A stretch of 64,000 nucleotides of DNA from Leptotrichia sp. oral taxon 212 (GCF_001274535.1 NZ_CP012410.1:1275126-1339125); one strand, 5' to 3'. Shown: positions 26,523 through 35,752, counted from the first letter of the stretch. Numbers and translations are program-made. The notes: generated by a model from the sequence alone, not told the origin.

Positions 26523-27194
26523 TTATTCCTTTATAAGAACTAACATCATTTTAAAATTTTCCACTGCTTCAACAGCATGAGGGATATTTGCAGGTAAAAC
26601 TGCACTTTCTCCTTTTTTTACAATAAAAGGCTTTCCATCAACATAATATTTTCCCTCTCCATCAAGAACTGTAACTAATGCATCTCCAGGAGCTTTATGC
26701 GGATCAAGGCTTTCACCTTTCCAGAAAGACATAACAGTTATTACAAGGTTATTTTTAGCTGCCAGATTCTTACTTATAATTTTTCCTTCCTGATAATCAA
26801 CAATTTCCGCAAGATTAAAAGCCACAGCGCTTTCCAACATTTTTAAAGTTTGATTTTCCATACCATCATCTCCTATCTTCTCACCAATTTCAATAAGTTT
26901 AAGATTATCACTTGCTTCAATAGAATAATTATGATTTGATAATATTTCTAAAAAATCTCCATTAGAAATACTCTTTTTACTGTTCTCAATAAAAATTTCT
27001 CCATTTCCATTAAAACAATAATAATACCTGTTACCTAGCATAGCTTCAGCAGTTATTTCCTCATTTTTTGCCAAAGAAAACAGAGAAACGTAACTGTTTG
27101 GCTGATTTAAAATCCTCATACTCACAACTTCGGATTCTTTTGAATAAATGAGTTCATTAAAATTTACCGATTTTGCTACATCTATTTTAACCAT
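26523..27194 (-). CDS. Two-domain cupin protein
   Basis: The 223-residue protein has two cupin barrels. The first (about residues 25-105) keeps the shape but few metal ligands. The second (about 130-220) has LDPHKAPGDALVTVLDGEGKYYV in outline (LDPHKAPGD, LDGEGKYYV) and VLPANIPHAVEA, with the His and Glu/Asp residues expected of a metal-binding cupin. Such proteins bind small ligands, sugars or metals; the substrate is not apparent. A terminator lies 40 bases beyond the stop. It appears to be a single-gene unit upstream of the sulfur operon and not part of it. Confidence 0.85.
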   Translation of the reverse strand: MVKIDVAKSVNFNELIYSKESEVVSMRILNQPNSYVSLFSLAKNEEITAEAMLGNRYYYCFNGNGEIFIENSKKSISNGDFLEILSNHNYSIEASDNLKLIEIGEKIGDDGMENQTLKMLESAVAFNLAEIVDYQEGKIISKNLAAKNNLVITVMSFWKGESLDPHKAPGDALVTVLDGEGKYYVDGKPFIVKKGESAVLPANIPHAVEAVENFKMMLVLIKE

Positions 27195-27284
27195 AAAAAT
27201 GCCTCTTTTCTTATTAGGTTAATATTATTATACCATTATTTTTATTGAAATGGTATTATAAAAAAATAAAATTTTAAAATCCTG

Positions 27285-28673
27285 CTATCCTGACAATCTG
27301 CTATATCTACGAGTTGAATCAGGAAAATCCATGCTCATTGCAAATGAGGAAATCAGGAAAAATATTACTCCTGTTACAAAAGCAGTTCCATAATCTAAAG
27401 TTTCAGGAATTGAAGTAATTCCAGATGGAAAAAGCATCACAATAAGCCCCAAAAAGTACATTCCTACACTGAACCACTGATATATTCTTAAATTCCCTAT
27501 TATTTTTGTCAGAGGTTCACCCCTATATGCTTCCTCAATAAATCTTGTTATTCCTGCTCCAATTAAATATAAACCTATTATTATCGTATATTTTACTCCG
27601 CTAATCCAGTAAAATAAAAGTATAATTTCCAACATTACATTTCCAATGATTGAATATAAAGGGGTTGGATATATTGGGACACCGCATTTATGTGACAGTG
27701 CGCAAACTCTTGAATGAGGATTATTTACAACTATTCCATGTCCTTCCTCTGTATTATCCCCATGACAGCACCCCTGTATCAGGCATCTTATCCTTCCTAC
27801 AGCCTGCGCAACAGGTGATGCAATTGCAAAAGCTCCTAGAACTTTAAATATTTCAGGATAAAAAATGGAAATCATAAGTCCGGTCGCTGACACTCCAAAT
27901 AATGAACCAAAATATCCGAAAGGTCTGCTGAGCCTATTTGTAGAACCAACCAGTATCTGTCCTATGATTGAAGCTCCAATTAAACCAATGAACATTAAAA
28001 TTACAATATAAATAGAGTATTTTCTTCCTAAAATAAGTGTAATAATACCAGAACCTATTCCACCCGCAAGTCCTGAATACAGAAAGTGATTTATTATTCT
28101 AAGTTTTCCAAACCTCCATGATTTCCAGCTGTTTGCCCTGTTTTCAGCCCATTTTAATAAAATATTCCATAATTTATTCAATCTGAAAATCTTGACAAAT
28201 GGCCTTGAAATATTGGAAATTCCCAAAATAGGATGCGGAACTTTTTCAAAATTTTTTTTGAGATATAAATTTTCATATCCTAACACGAGTGCCATGCATC
28301 CACCTATTATAACAAGAGTAACCAGATAAAGTCCTGCCGCTGATTTATAAAATATAGAAATTCCGATACACATAATACAGAAACCAAAATATATTGGATG
28401 AGGAAAAATACCGTATATTCCATCCTCTACAAGCTCTTCAGGGGGAAAAGCATTCATTGGAAGCCCCTTTCCTTTTACCTTCAGTTCATACATTCCTCTT
28501 ATTATTATCGCTAACCCTATTATAGCCATAACTGAACCGCCATAACCTAATTCTGAAACTTCAAAAGGCAAAGAAACACTGTTTGCCAGAAAAATGAAGT
28601 ATAATGGCAATACTAATATGAAAAAAGTTCCATATAATATCTTCTGTAATTTTATTTTCTGCGATTTTATCAT
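27285..28673 (-). CDS. Fusion of isoprenylcysteine/phospholipid methyltransferase-like domain and Lgt-like domain
   Basis: The 462-residue protein is polytopic. The N-terminal third (to about residue 160) resembles small membrane methyltransferases of the ICMT/PEMT type, with GIYGIFPHPIYFGF followed by GYENLYLKKNF. The C-terminal two thirds resemble prolipoprotein diacylglyceryl transferase: GRIRCLIQGCCHGD, PIYPTPLYS and GITRFIEEAYRGEPL correspond to Lgt motifs (GRxGCFxNGCCYG, PTPLYE, RFxxEFxRxD). The Lgt-like part has changes at conserved positions, so it may act on a different lipid or acceptor. Its ATG overlaps the TGA of a decayed ORF (ATGA). The fusion is unusual. Confidence 0.75.
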   Translation of the reverse strand: MIKSQKIKLQKILYGTFFILVLPLYFIFLANSVSLPFEVSELGYGGSVMAIIGLAIIIRGMYELKVKGKGLPMNAFPPEELVEDGIYGIFPHPIYFGFCIMCIGISIFYKSAAGLYLVTLVIIGGCMALVLGYENLYLKKNFEKVPHPILGISNISRPFVKIFRLNKLWNILLKWAENRANSWKSWRFGKLRIINHFLYSGLAGGIGSGIITLILGRKYSIYIVILMFIGLIGASIIGQILVGSTNRLSRPFGYFGSLFGVSATGLMISIFYPEIFKVLGAFAIASPVAQAVGRIRCLIQGCCHGDNTEEGHGIVVNNPHSRVCALSHKCGVPIYPTPLYSIIGNVMLEIILLFYWISGVKYTIIIGLYLIGAGITRFIEEAYRGEPLTKIIGNLRIYQWFSVGMYFLGLIVMLFPSGITSIPETLDYGTAFVTGVIFFLISSFAMSMDFPDSTRRYSRLSG

Positions 28674-29049
28674 TTCCAGATAACCTCCTCATAAAGTATT
28701 TTTCCTTTTTTACCATCCATTATTCCTTCTGAAAAATACTTCTTTTCATCAATATTTCTTAGTTTCTTCGGCAATAAAAATGAAAAAATATCTTTCCTTC
28801 CTAAAATGCTTCTACTTACTATTTCATCTCTTATGCTTTTTTTATTCATGATTTCAATTTTTCTGTTACCAAGTCTAATTTCATCATCATTATAAATAAT
28901 TTCACTGTTCTCTGTATAATTTTCTCCCCATATTCTGCTTATATTTTAATCCTTTATACCGGACCAGCCAATCCATGTAACAGCTTCATTATCTGTATTG
29001 CTTCTCTATCTTCAATATGACAATCAAAATAATACTTTAAAAGTCTCAA
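28670..29049 (-). pseudogene. Decayed ORF upstream of the Lgt-like fusion gene
   Basis: Two open fragments in different frames lie head to tail. The first begins at TTG 29049 behind AGGAAGG and stops at 28954 (31 residues, contains YYFDCHIEDREAIQIMKLL). The second runs from 28945 to 28670 (about 91 codons, contains YNDDEIRLGNRKIEIM and SILGRKDIFSFLLPKKLR) without a start codon near its beginning. Its stop overlaps the next gene start as ATGA, the spacing expected of a once-intact operon gene. I cannot name the ancestral protein. Confidence 0.45.
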
Positions 29050-29089
29050 AATTTCACCTTCCTGTAAACAATATACTTAATAATAGAAA

Positions 29090-29191
29090 AAACAATATTT
29101 ACAAAATTTCAAAATTTCCAATTTAATAATTATAATTTTTCTTAATAAATAACTATTTTAAAAGTAATTCCTTAATTTATAAATATTGTTT
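29090..29191 (-). terminator. Long-loop inverted repeat after gltX
   Basis: Perfect 12-base arms AAACAATATTTA and TAAATATTGTTT are about 78 bases apart. On the minus strand the distal arm runs into a stretch of six T. It probably ends the gltX transcript, though the loop is long for a terminator. Confidence 0.4.
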
Positions 29192-29204
29192 CCTGTTTAT
29201 CCTA

Positions 29205-30707
29205 CTATTTTATTATGTTATGTATTCTTTTTAATGTTCTCTCTTTTCCAATAACTGCTATTACAGTATACAGATCAGCACCTCTCGCTTTTCCTGTAAT
29301 TACTGCTCTTAAAGGCATAATTACAGCTGCAGGTCCTTCTCCTAGTTCATCCTGTAATTCATGTAAAAGAGTTTTCGCTTCTTCTTCCGTAATTTCTTCT
29401 CCAAATTTATTTAATTTTTCAATAAATAATTCTATTGATTTTTTACCAATTTCTGTTTCAAGTGAAGAACGAAGTTTTTCCACTGACTTTCTTTCCTTCT
29501 TGTTCATTCCTTCTTCAACAGCAGGCAGTTCAAACTCGTCTTCAAAATATATCGAAGCAATCTCAGGAAGTTCTTTAAGCGTATGGGCACCTTCCCTTGA
29601 AATTTCAACTATTCTTTTCAATTTTGCATATTCTGTTTCTGATAAATTTTCATCTTTGTAATATCCTGCCTTCACAAAATAAGGAAGTGCAAGTTTTGTA
29701 AGTTCATCAAGGTCTTTCAGTCTCATATGCTGATTGTTTACCCATCCTAATTTAACAAGGTCAAATACAGGACCTCCAAGCGAAATCTTGTCAAATGAGA
29801 AATTTTCTATCATTTCTTCAATTGTAAATATTTCCTTATCTCCACCAAAGCTCCATCCCATAAGTGCAAGGAAATTGAGCAGTCCTTCCTTCAGATATCC
29901 TTCTTCAACATAATAATTCATTGATACAGGATTTTTTCTCTTGGATATTTTTGTCTTATCAGCATTTCTAAGTAATGGCATATGATACCATTTTGGTTCA
30001 TCCCATCCAAATGCTCTATATAATTGAACGTGTTTAGGTGTAGAAGCAATCCATTCTTCTGCTCTTATTACATGAGTTATTCCCATTAAATGGTCATCCA
30101 CGATATTTGCCAGATGATAAGTAGGGAATCCATCTGATTTTAACAGAACCTGATCATCAATTTTACTGTTTTCAAATACTATATCCCCTCTTAATTCGTC
30201 ATGAACTATAGTTTCTCCTTCATAAGGCATTTTAAGTCTTATTACATAAGGTTCTCCTGCAGCCAGTTTAGCTTCAACTTCTTCTTTTGAGAGGTTTCTG
30301 CAATGACCGTCATATCCAGGAGCCTGTTTCATTGCAACCTGTCTTTCCCTTAATTTCTGTAATCTTTCAGGAGTACAGAAACAATAGTACGCTTCTCCTT
30401 TTTCTACTAATTTTTCAGCATACTCCTTATATATTGAAAATCTTTCAGACTGTCTGTACGGTCCTCTATCTCCTCCTATATCCGGACCTTCATCATAATT
30501 AATTCCCAGCCATCTCATCATATCAAATATCTGCTGTTCCGAAGTTTCGGAAAATCTTGTCCTGTCGGTATCTTCTATTCTTAACAGGAAATCTCCATTA
30601 TTGTGTTTTGCAAATACATAGTTAAATAGCCCAATATATGCAGTTCCTACATGAGGATCCCCTGTAGGTGAAGGTGCTATTCTAACTCTAACTCTTTTTT
30701 CAGACAT
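29205..30707 (-). CDS. gltX: Glutamyl-tRNA synthetase
   Basis: A class I aminoacyl-tRNA synthetase of about 500 residues that charges tRNA-Glu (and possibly tRNA-Gln for later amidation). The HIGH-type motif is IAPSPTGDPHVGTAYIGLF near the N-terminus and the KMSKS-type motif is KISKRKNPVS near residue 240. Typical GluRS segments LLRIEDTDRTR and DHLMGITHVIRAEEW are also present. I chose ATG 30707, giving MSEKRVRVRIAPSP, because GGAG lies upstream; ATG 30725 has no ribosome-binding site. It stands as a single gene between a decayed region and prfB. Confidence 0.95.
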   Translation of the reverse strand: MSEKRVRVRIAPSPTGDPHVGTAYIGLFNYVFAKHNNGDFLLRIEDTDRTRFSETSEQQIFDMMRWLGINYDEGPDIGGDRGPYRQSERFSIYKEYAEKLVEKGEAYYCFCTPERLQKLRERQVAMKQAPGYDGHCRNLSKEEVEAKLAAGEPYVIRLKMPYEGETIVHDELRGDIVFENSKIDDQVLLKSDGFPTYHLANIVDDHLMGITHVIRAEEWIASTPKHVQLYRAFGWDEPKWYHMPLLRNADKTKISKRKNPVSMNYYVEEGYLKEGLLNFLALMGWSFGGDKEIFTIEEMIENFSFDKISLGGPVFDLVKLGWVNNQHMRLKDLDELTKLALPYFVKAGYYKDENLSETEYAKLKRIVEISREGAHTLKELPEIASIYFEDEFELPAVEEGMNKKERKSVEKLRSSLETEIGKKSIELFIEKLNKFGEEITEEEAKTLLHELQDELGEGPAAVIMPLRAVITGKARGADLYTVIAVIGKERTLKRIHNIIK

Positions 30708-30861
30708 AATTTCTTTCTTCTCCATTCGTTATTACTTTTGTTTTATATTATATAACACTTTTTATAATCTCGCAACTGTCTTTAATATTTTTCTACATTT
30801 TTCATATATTTTATATATTTATAAATCAGAAATCCGACTATCCATATAAAAAAGACAACAG

Positions 30862-31963
30862 TTATCCTTTATAAAATTTCAGATACTCATTTATAAAGTT
30901 ATTTATATCTCCGTCCATTACCTTGTCTACATTTCCCTCTTCTGCCTTAGTTCTATGATCCTTTACCATTTTATACGGCTGAAATACATATGATCTTATC
31001 TGGCTTCCCCATTCAATCTTGCTGTCAGTTCCTTTTAAATCTTCCATTTCCTTTTCTCTTTTTTCAAGTTCCATTTCAAATAATTTTGATTTAAGTATTT
31101 TCATGGCTGTTTCCCTGTTTTTTATCTGAGATCTTTCTTTCTGACACGTAACTACTGTATTTGTAGGAATATGAGTAATTCTAACAGCGGAATCTGTTGT
31201 GTTTATATGCTGTCCTCCTGCTCCACTTGCTCTATATGTATCAATTTTCAGGTCTTCTGATTTAATCTCAATTGAAACATCATCATCAATTTCAGGAACA
31301 ACATTTACAGCAGCAAAAGACGTATGCCTTTTTCCGTTTGAATCAAAAGGAGATATCCTTACAAGCCTGTGCACTCCCTTTTCTCCTTTTAAATATCCAT
31401 AGGCATAAGATCCTTTTATATTCAAAGTTATACTTTTAATCCCTGCTTCCTCGCCAGACATGCTGTCTAAAATCTCGACTTTAAAGCCATTATGATTTGA
31501 CCATCTGTCATACATTCTGTACAGCATTTCTGTCCAGTCACACGCTTCTGTTCCACCAGCACCTGAATTTATTGTCAATATTGCATCATTCATATCATAT
31601 TTTTCATCAAGAAGAAGCTTAATTTTAAAATCTTGTATTTCATTTTCAGTATCTATTATTTTTTCTTCCAGTTCTTGAGAATATGAAACATCTCCCATTT
31701 CAACAAATTCAATAAGCATAAGTATATCTTCATTCATGGAATCTATTTTTTCGTATTCTTCCAGAATTTTTTTTCTTCCGTTCAGTTCCTTTAAAATTTC
31801 CTTGCTATTGTCATTATCCCAGAAATTCTGATCGAAAGTCTTTCTCTCTAATTCTAAAATTTTTTTCTTTAAGAAAACAGGGTCAAAGGTGCCTCCTGAT
31901 TTCCTCAATTTCAATATTATTTTGCTCATTTTTCTTTTTTATTTCGAATATATCCATGTTCAT
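30862..31963 (-). CDS. prfB: Peptide chain release factor 2 with programmed +1 frameshift
   Basis: RF2 ends translation at UGA and UAA. The main frame (31884 to 30862) carries the anticodon-mimic SPF (RISPFDSNGKRHTSF) and the catalytic GGQ (SGAGGQHINTTDSAV). The true N-terminus is in another frame: ATG 31963 behind AGGA gives 26 codons ending in RRHL, then TGA at 31885-31883. A +1 shift at CTTTGAC continues with DPVFLKKKILELE, and an AGGAGG three bases before CTT stimulates it. The product is about 366 residues, the usual RF2 size. RF2 thereby limits its own synthesis, as in E. coli. Reading only the downstream frame would miss the real start. Confidence 0.95.
31883..31897 (-). promoter_or_regulatory. 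Programmed +1 frameshift signal in prfB
   Basis: On the minus strand AGGAGG, three bases, CTT and TGA followed by C: the internal Shine-Dalgarno plus slippery CUU UGA C arrangement known from most bacterial prfB genes. Confidence 0.92.
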
Positions 31964-32030
31964 CTCTTTTCCTATAAAAAAATTATACCCGAAGATATAA
32001 TTTTTTATTATAAATTTATTTCCTAAATTA

Positions 32031-33071
32031 TTATTTTTTTGGTCTTAATCCTTCCACTATTTTCTTAGTTTCAGTATCATACCATACTTCGTTTACTAAA
32101 TCTTCTTTTTTTGCAAATGTCAATATATTATTCAGTGTAGTTTCAACTATGTTATTTAAGGCTTCTTCTGTCAGGAAAGCCTGATGTGAAGTAACAACTA
32201 CATTATTAAATGTAAGAAGTCTTGCCAGAACATCGTCTTCCAGAATTTTTCCAGATTCATCCTCAAAGAAATAATGTCTCTCATTTTCATAAACATCCAG
32301 ACCAGCTCCACCAATTTTTCTACTTTTCAGTCCATCAATCAGTGCTTCTGTATCTATCAATCCACCCCTTGCTGTATTTATAATTATAACTCCATCTTTC
32401 ATTTTAGCTATACTTTCTGAATTTATCATGTGCTTTGTATCAGGAAATAGAGGACAATGTAAGGAAATAATATCCGACTGTTCATATATCTCTTCCAGTG
32501 AAACATATTTAAAGTTTTCTTCCTTTGCAGCCTGCTCATTTGGAAATTTATCATAAGCTATAACATTCATTCCCAGACCATTTAAAGCCTTTATAAATAT
32601 TCTGGCTATTTTTCCTGTTCCTACTATTCCTGCCGTTTTTCCGTTTAATACTATTCCTGTAAGTCCTACTAAGCTGAAATTTCCTTCTCTGGTTCTATTA
32701 TATGCCTTATGAATTTTTCTGTTTACACTCATCAGTAATGCAAGTGCATGCTCTGCAACTGAATATGGAGAATATGCAGGTACTCTAAATACCTTAACTC
32801 TGTTATGATATGCTGCTCTTATATCTACATTGTTATATCCTGCAGCTCTTATTGCTATTGCTCTTACTCCATTTTTTGAAAGAATATTTATAACTTTTTC
32901 ATTCAAATCATCATTTACAAATGTACACACAACATCCTGATATTTTGTCAGCATAACATTATTTAAACTAAGTTTTTCCTTAAAATATGTTATTTTAGCC
33001 CCATATTTTTCATTCCATTTTTCAAAAAATTCTACATCATAAGGTTTTGCGTCAAAAACCACTATTCTCAT
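32031..33071 (-). CDS. ldhA: D-lactate dehydrogenase (D-2-hydroxyacid dehydrogenase family)
   Basis: The 346-residue enzyme reduces pyruvate to D-lactate with NADH. It has the nucleotide-binding loop AGIVGTGKIARIF (about residues 148-160) and the catalytic Arg in NTARGGLIDT, Glu in VYENERHYFF and His in TSHQAFLT. The YENERHYFFED segment and the VPAYSPYSVAEHA motif are typical of fermentative D-LDH (LdhA) and less so of glycerate or phosphoglycerate dehydrogenases. A lactate-forming fermentation agrees with a Leptotrichia-like host. It lies alone, with CCTCC-type ribosome-binding complement just upstream of the start. Confidence 0.92.
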   Translation of the reverse strand: MRIVVFDAKPYDVEFFEKWNEKYGAKITYFKEKLSLNNVMLTKYQDVVCTFVNDDLNEKVINILSKNGVRAIAIRAAGYNNVDIRAAYHNRVKVFRVPAYSPYSVAEHALALLMSVNRKIHKAYNRTREGNFSLVGLTGIVLNGKTAGIVGTGKIARIFIKALNGLGMNVIAYDKFPNEQAAKEENFKYVSLEEIYEQSDIISLHCPLFPDTKHMINSESIAKMKDGVIIINTARGGLIDTEALIDGLKSRKIGGAGLDVYENERHYFFEDESGKILEDDVLARLLTFNNVVVTSHQAFLTEEALNNIVETTLNNILTFAKKEDLVNEVWYDTETKKIVEGLRPKK

Positions 33072-33233
33072 TTCAACTTCCTCCTACAATTTTTTCTATC
33101 TAATTATAACAAAAAAATAAGCAATAAGCAATTTTTTTTCATAAATTTTGTAGATTTTTCACCTCTTTCTATAGAATAATCTTTAAAATTAGAAAAAGAA
33201 CTACCTTAATCAAACTAAAATAAAATCTAATAA

Positions 33234-33278
33234 AAAACTATATCTATAAATTATAATAAATGAGATAGATATAGTTTT
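33234..33278 (-). terminator. Terminator of the superoxide dismutase gene
   Basis: Perfect 13-base arms AAAACTATATCTA and TAGATATAGTTTT with a 19-base loop, followed by two further T on the minus strand after the TTTT of the stem. It lies 60 bases past the sod stop. Confidence 0.7.
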
Positions 33279-33337
33279 CATACATTTTAATTTTTCTATT
33301 TTGAGATAGCTCTTTTTCAGATTATTTTAAAAATTAA

Positions 33338-33973
33338 CTATTTTGCCTTTGAATATCTTTCAGCAACAGCATCCCAGTTAATTACATTAAAGAAAGCAGT
33401 TATGTAATCAGGTCTTCTGTTCTGATAATTTAAGTAGTATGCATGTTCCCATACATCTATTCCTAAAATAGGTGTTCCTTCTGAGCATGAGCAGCAAGTA
33501 GCTCCTGGCATTAAAGGATTATCCTGGTTAGCAGTTGAAGTAACTCTTAATTCTCCCTTTTTATTAACAACAAGCCAAGCCCATCCTGATCCAAATCTTG
33601 TTGCTGCAGCTTTTGAAAATTCCGCTTTAAATTCTTCAAAACTTCCAAATTTTTCATTAATTTTTTCAGCTAATTCTCCTTTTGGTTCTCCACCTGCATT
33701 TGGTCCCATTACTGTGAAGTACAGATTGTGATTGTAGAATCCTCCACCATTGTTTCTCACTGCACCTCTTATTGCTTCTGGTAATGCATCTAAATTTGAA
33801 AGAATTTCCTCGATTGATTTTTCTAAAAATTCAGGTGCATTATTTTTCAATGCGTCATTTAAGTTGTTTGTATACGCAGCATGGTGTTTTCCATAATGAA
33901 TTTCCATTGTTTTTGTGTCTATATTTGGTTCTAATGCATCAAATGCATATGGTAATTTTACTTGTTCAAACAT
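33338..33973 (-). CDS. sodA: Superoxide dismutase (Fe/Mn family)
   Basis: The enzyme of about 211 residues converts superoxide to oxygen and peroxide. Metal ligands are visible as His in [12 protein letters not shown] and in [11 protein letters not shown], Asp in [20 protein letters not shown] and the following His. GWAWLVV precedes the active site. The [11 protein letters not shown] form leans to Mn or cambialistic enzymes, but the metal cannot be fixed by eye. A CCSCSEG insert with three Cys lies before GIDVWEHAY, unlike the usual short loop. GGAG eight bases upstream supports ATG 33973. For a mostly anaerobic organism this gives oxygen tolerance. Confidence 0.93.
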   Translation of the reverse strand: MFEQVKLPYAFDALEPNIDTKTMEIHYGKHHAAYTNNLNDALKNNAPEFLEKSIEEILSNLDALPEAIRGAVRNNGGGFYNHNLYFTVMGPNAGGEPKGELAEKINEKFGSFEEFKAEFSKAAATRFGSGWAWLVVNKKGELRVTSTANQDNPLMPGATCCSCSEGTPILGIDVWEHAYYLNYQNRRPDYITAFFNVINWDAVAERYSKAK

Positions 33974-34033
33974 TATTATCACTCCTATATCAATTTTATA
34001 TACAATATTTTAACATACAAATTTTATAAAATC

Positions 34034-34068
34034 AAGAGCAAAAAATTATTTTGCTCTTTTTTTTTTAA
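34034..34068. terminator. Hairpin between the response regulator and sod genes
   Basis: AAGAGCAAAA pairs with TTTTGCTCTT and is followed by a run of T on the plus strand. On the minus strand it lies 20 bases after the response-regulator stop and is followed only by TTGATTTT, so it works better in the plus direction. Confidence 0.5.
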
Positions 34069-34087
34069 TTTTCTATATTTTAATAAT

Positions 34088-34765
34088 TTACTCTTTTACA
34101 ATATATCCTACACTTCTTACTGTTTTTATAATTTTCTGGTCGTATCCCTTATCTATTTTAGCTCTAAGGAAATTAATATAAACATCCACTATATTACTTT
34201 CAGTTATAAAGTCAATGTCCCATATTTTCTCAGAAATCATAGTTCTTGTAAGTACTCTGTTTTTATTTCTCAGGAAATATTCCAGTAACAAGAATTCCTT
34301 ATTTGTAAGTTCAATTTCTTTTCCTGCTCTCTTTACTTCCCTGTTAATAGGATTCAGTGTCAAATCATATGCTGAAAGCAGTTCTGAATTGTCATTATTT
34401 AATTTTTTAGTTAATACTCTGACAATTGCCTTGATTTTTGCTGAAAGCTCCTCAAGTCTGAAGTCATTGTAGATATAGTCATCTATCCCCTTTAGCAATG
34501 CTTCTGTCTTAGAATATCTATCATCATTCTGAATAGACAATAACACATAACTGTCTTTTTTATACTTCAGTACATCACCAATTACATCAGTAAAATTACT
34601 GAAAGAATTCACATCAAGCATGACTAAATCAATGGATTCTGTCTTTAATTCTTCAAATAATTTTTCTTCTGAATCAGCTAATATTACACTGAAACTTAAT
34701 TCTTTTAATAATTGTCCCACCACTAATCTTGACTTTTCATTTTCATTATAAACTAATATTTTCAT
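34088..34765 (-). CDS. OmpR-type response regulator with degenerate receiver
   Basis: The protein of about 225 residues has an N-terminal receiver domain and a C-terminal winged-helix OmpR/PhoB DNA-binding domain (LTNKEFLLLEYFLRNKNRVLTR, VRSVGYIVKE). The likely phosphoacceptor Asp is kept (VMLDVNS). The usual acidic pair near the N-terminus is replaced (YNENEK instead of a DDE type), and the conserved Lys near the end of the receiver is Asn (YNDFRLEEL where KPFxLEEL is usual). Phosphorylation control may therefore be lost. No histidine kinase gene lies nearby, so it is an orphan. ATG 34765 follows AAGAAAGG. Confidence 0.88.
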   Translation of the reverse strand: MKILVYNENEKSRLVVGQLLKELSFSVILADSEEKLFEELKTESIDLVMLDVNSFSNFTDVIGDVLKYKKDSYVLLSIQNDDRYSKTEALLKGIDDYIYNDFRLEELSAKIKAIVRVLTKKLNNDNSELLSAYDLTLNPINREVKRAGKEIELTNKEFLLLEYFLRNKNRVLTRTMISEKIWDIDFITESNIVDVYINFLRAKIDKGYDQKIIKTVRSVGYIVKE

Positions 34766-34839
34766 TTTTTTTCCTTTCTTTAAAATTTTAAAGTACATTT
34801 TACAATGAAATATTCCTACCTATAAAATATTTCTATACA

Positions 34840-35634
34840 CTATAGCTGATCTAATAAATTTGTTATAATTGAATTCATTTTTTTAGCAGCCATAGAATCA
34901 GTTCCAATATAAGGGATTCCTGTATCTCCAGCTTCAACGATACTTGCATCCATAGGAATGGAACCTAAGAAATTGGATTTTGTCTCTTCAGCCATTTTTT
35001 CAGCTCCACCCTTTTTAAAAATATTCACTTCCTTGCCACAGTCAGGACATATAAATCCACTCATATTTTCTACTATACCTAATAATTTCAAATTCAGTAG
35101 TCTTGAAAATTTTACTGTTCTTCTTGAATCAAGAAGTGAAACATCCTGCGGTGTAGTAACAACTACAGCCTTTGCATCAGGTCCTATATTCTGCGCAATA
35201 CTTAAAGTTTCGTCTCCTGTTCCAGGTGGCAGATCTACAACTAAGAAGTCTATTTCTCCCCATTCAATTCCTTCCAGCATTTCAGAGATAGCTCCCATTT
35301 TCTGAGGTCCTCTCCAGATTATTGGATCATTATCAGGAACAAAAAAACTTAATGAAGATATTGCCAGATTATCTGTTATTGGTAAAGGCATTGATATTGA
35401 AGGAAGTTTTATTCCTTCCCTGCCAAGCATCAAAGGCACATTCGGTCCGTGAAGATCTGCATCAAGTATTCCTACTTTATACCCTCTTAATGATAGTCCA
35501 TATGCCAGATTAACTGAAACTGTTGACTTACCAACTCCACCTTTTCCACTCATTACTGCAATTCTATGTTTAATTTTTGACATTTTTTCTGTTATTCTTT
35601 TTTTTCTTTCTTCTAAATTTGGATTTCCGTGCAT
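34840..35634 (-). CDS. mrp: Mrp/NBP35-family Fe-S carrier ATPase
   Basis: The 264-residue cytoplasmic P-loop protein has the deviant Walker A MSGKGGVGKSTVSVNLAYGL, the Walker B-type VVDLPPGTGDETL and a later CPDCGKEVNIF whose CxxC would hold a bridging 4Fe-4S cluster in the dimer. Members (Mrp, ApbC) carry Fe-S clusters to target enzymes. TAGGAGG precedes ATG 35634. The leader up to the promoter-like site at 35968-35996 is over 300 bases and seems to contain a separate structured RNA. Confidence 0.92.
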   Translation of the reverse strand: MHGNPNLEERKKRITEKMSKIKHRIAVMSGKGGVGKSTVSVNLAYGLSLRGYKVGILDADLHGPNVPLMLGREGIKLPSISMPLPITDNLAISSLSFFVPDNDPIIWRGPQKMGAISEMLEGIEWGEIDFLVVDLPPGTGDETLSIAQNIGPDAKAVVVTTPQDVSLLDSRRTVKFSRLLNLKLLGIVENMSGFICPDCGKEVNIFKKGGAEKMAEETKSNFLGSIPMDASIVEAGDTGIPYIGTDSMAAKKMNSIITNLLDQL

Positions 35635-35752
35635 TAAATTCCTCCTAATTAATTTACTCTACATACAATTAAAACATATACTGAAACAAAAAACAAGTTA
35701 TTTTTAATTATATTTTTTTTATTTTGTGATATAATGCAAGTCATACTTCAAA

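Noticed and set aside
29215-29661. 148-codon plus-strand frame opposite gltX
   Set aside because: It lies wholly within the conserved gltX coding region and has Ser-rich shadow composition and no ribosome-binding site.
35730-35735. TATAAT with TGn extension on the plus strand
   Set aside because: No plus-strand gene or terminator follows, and isolated TATAAT matches are common in such AT-rich DNA.
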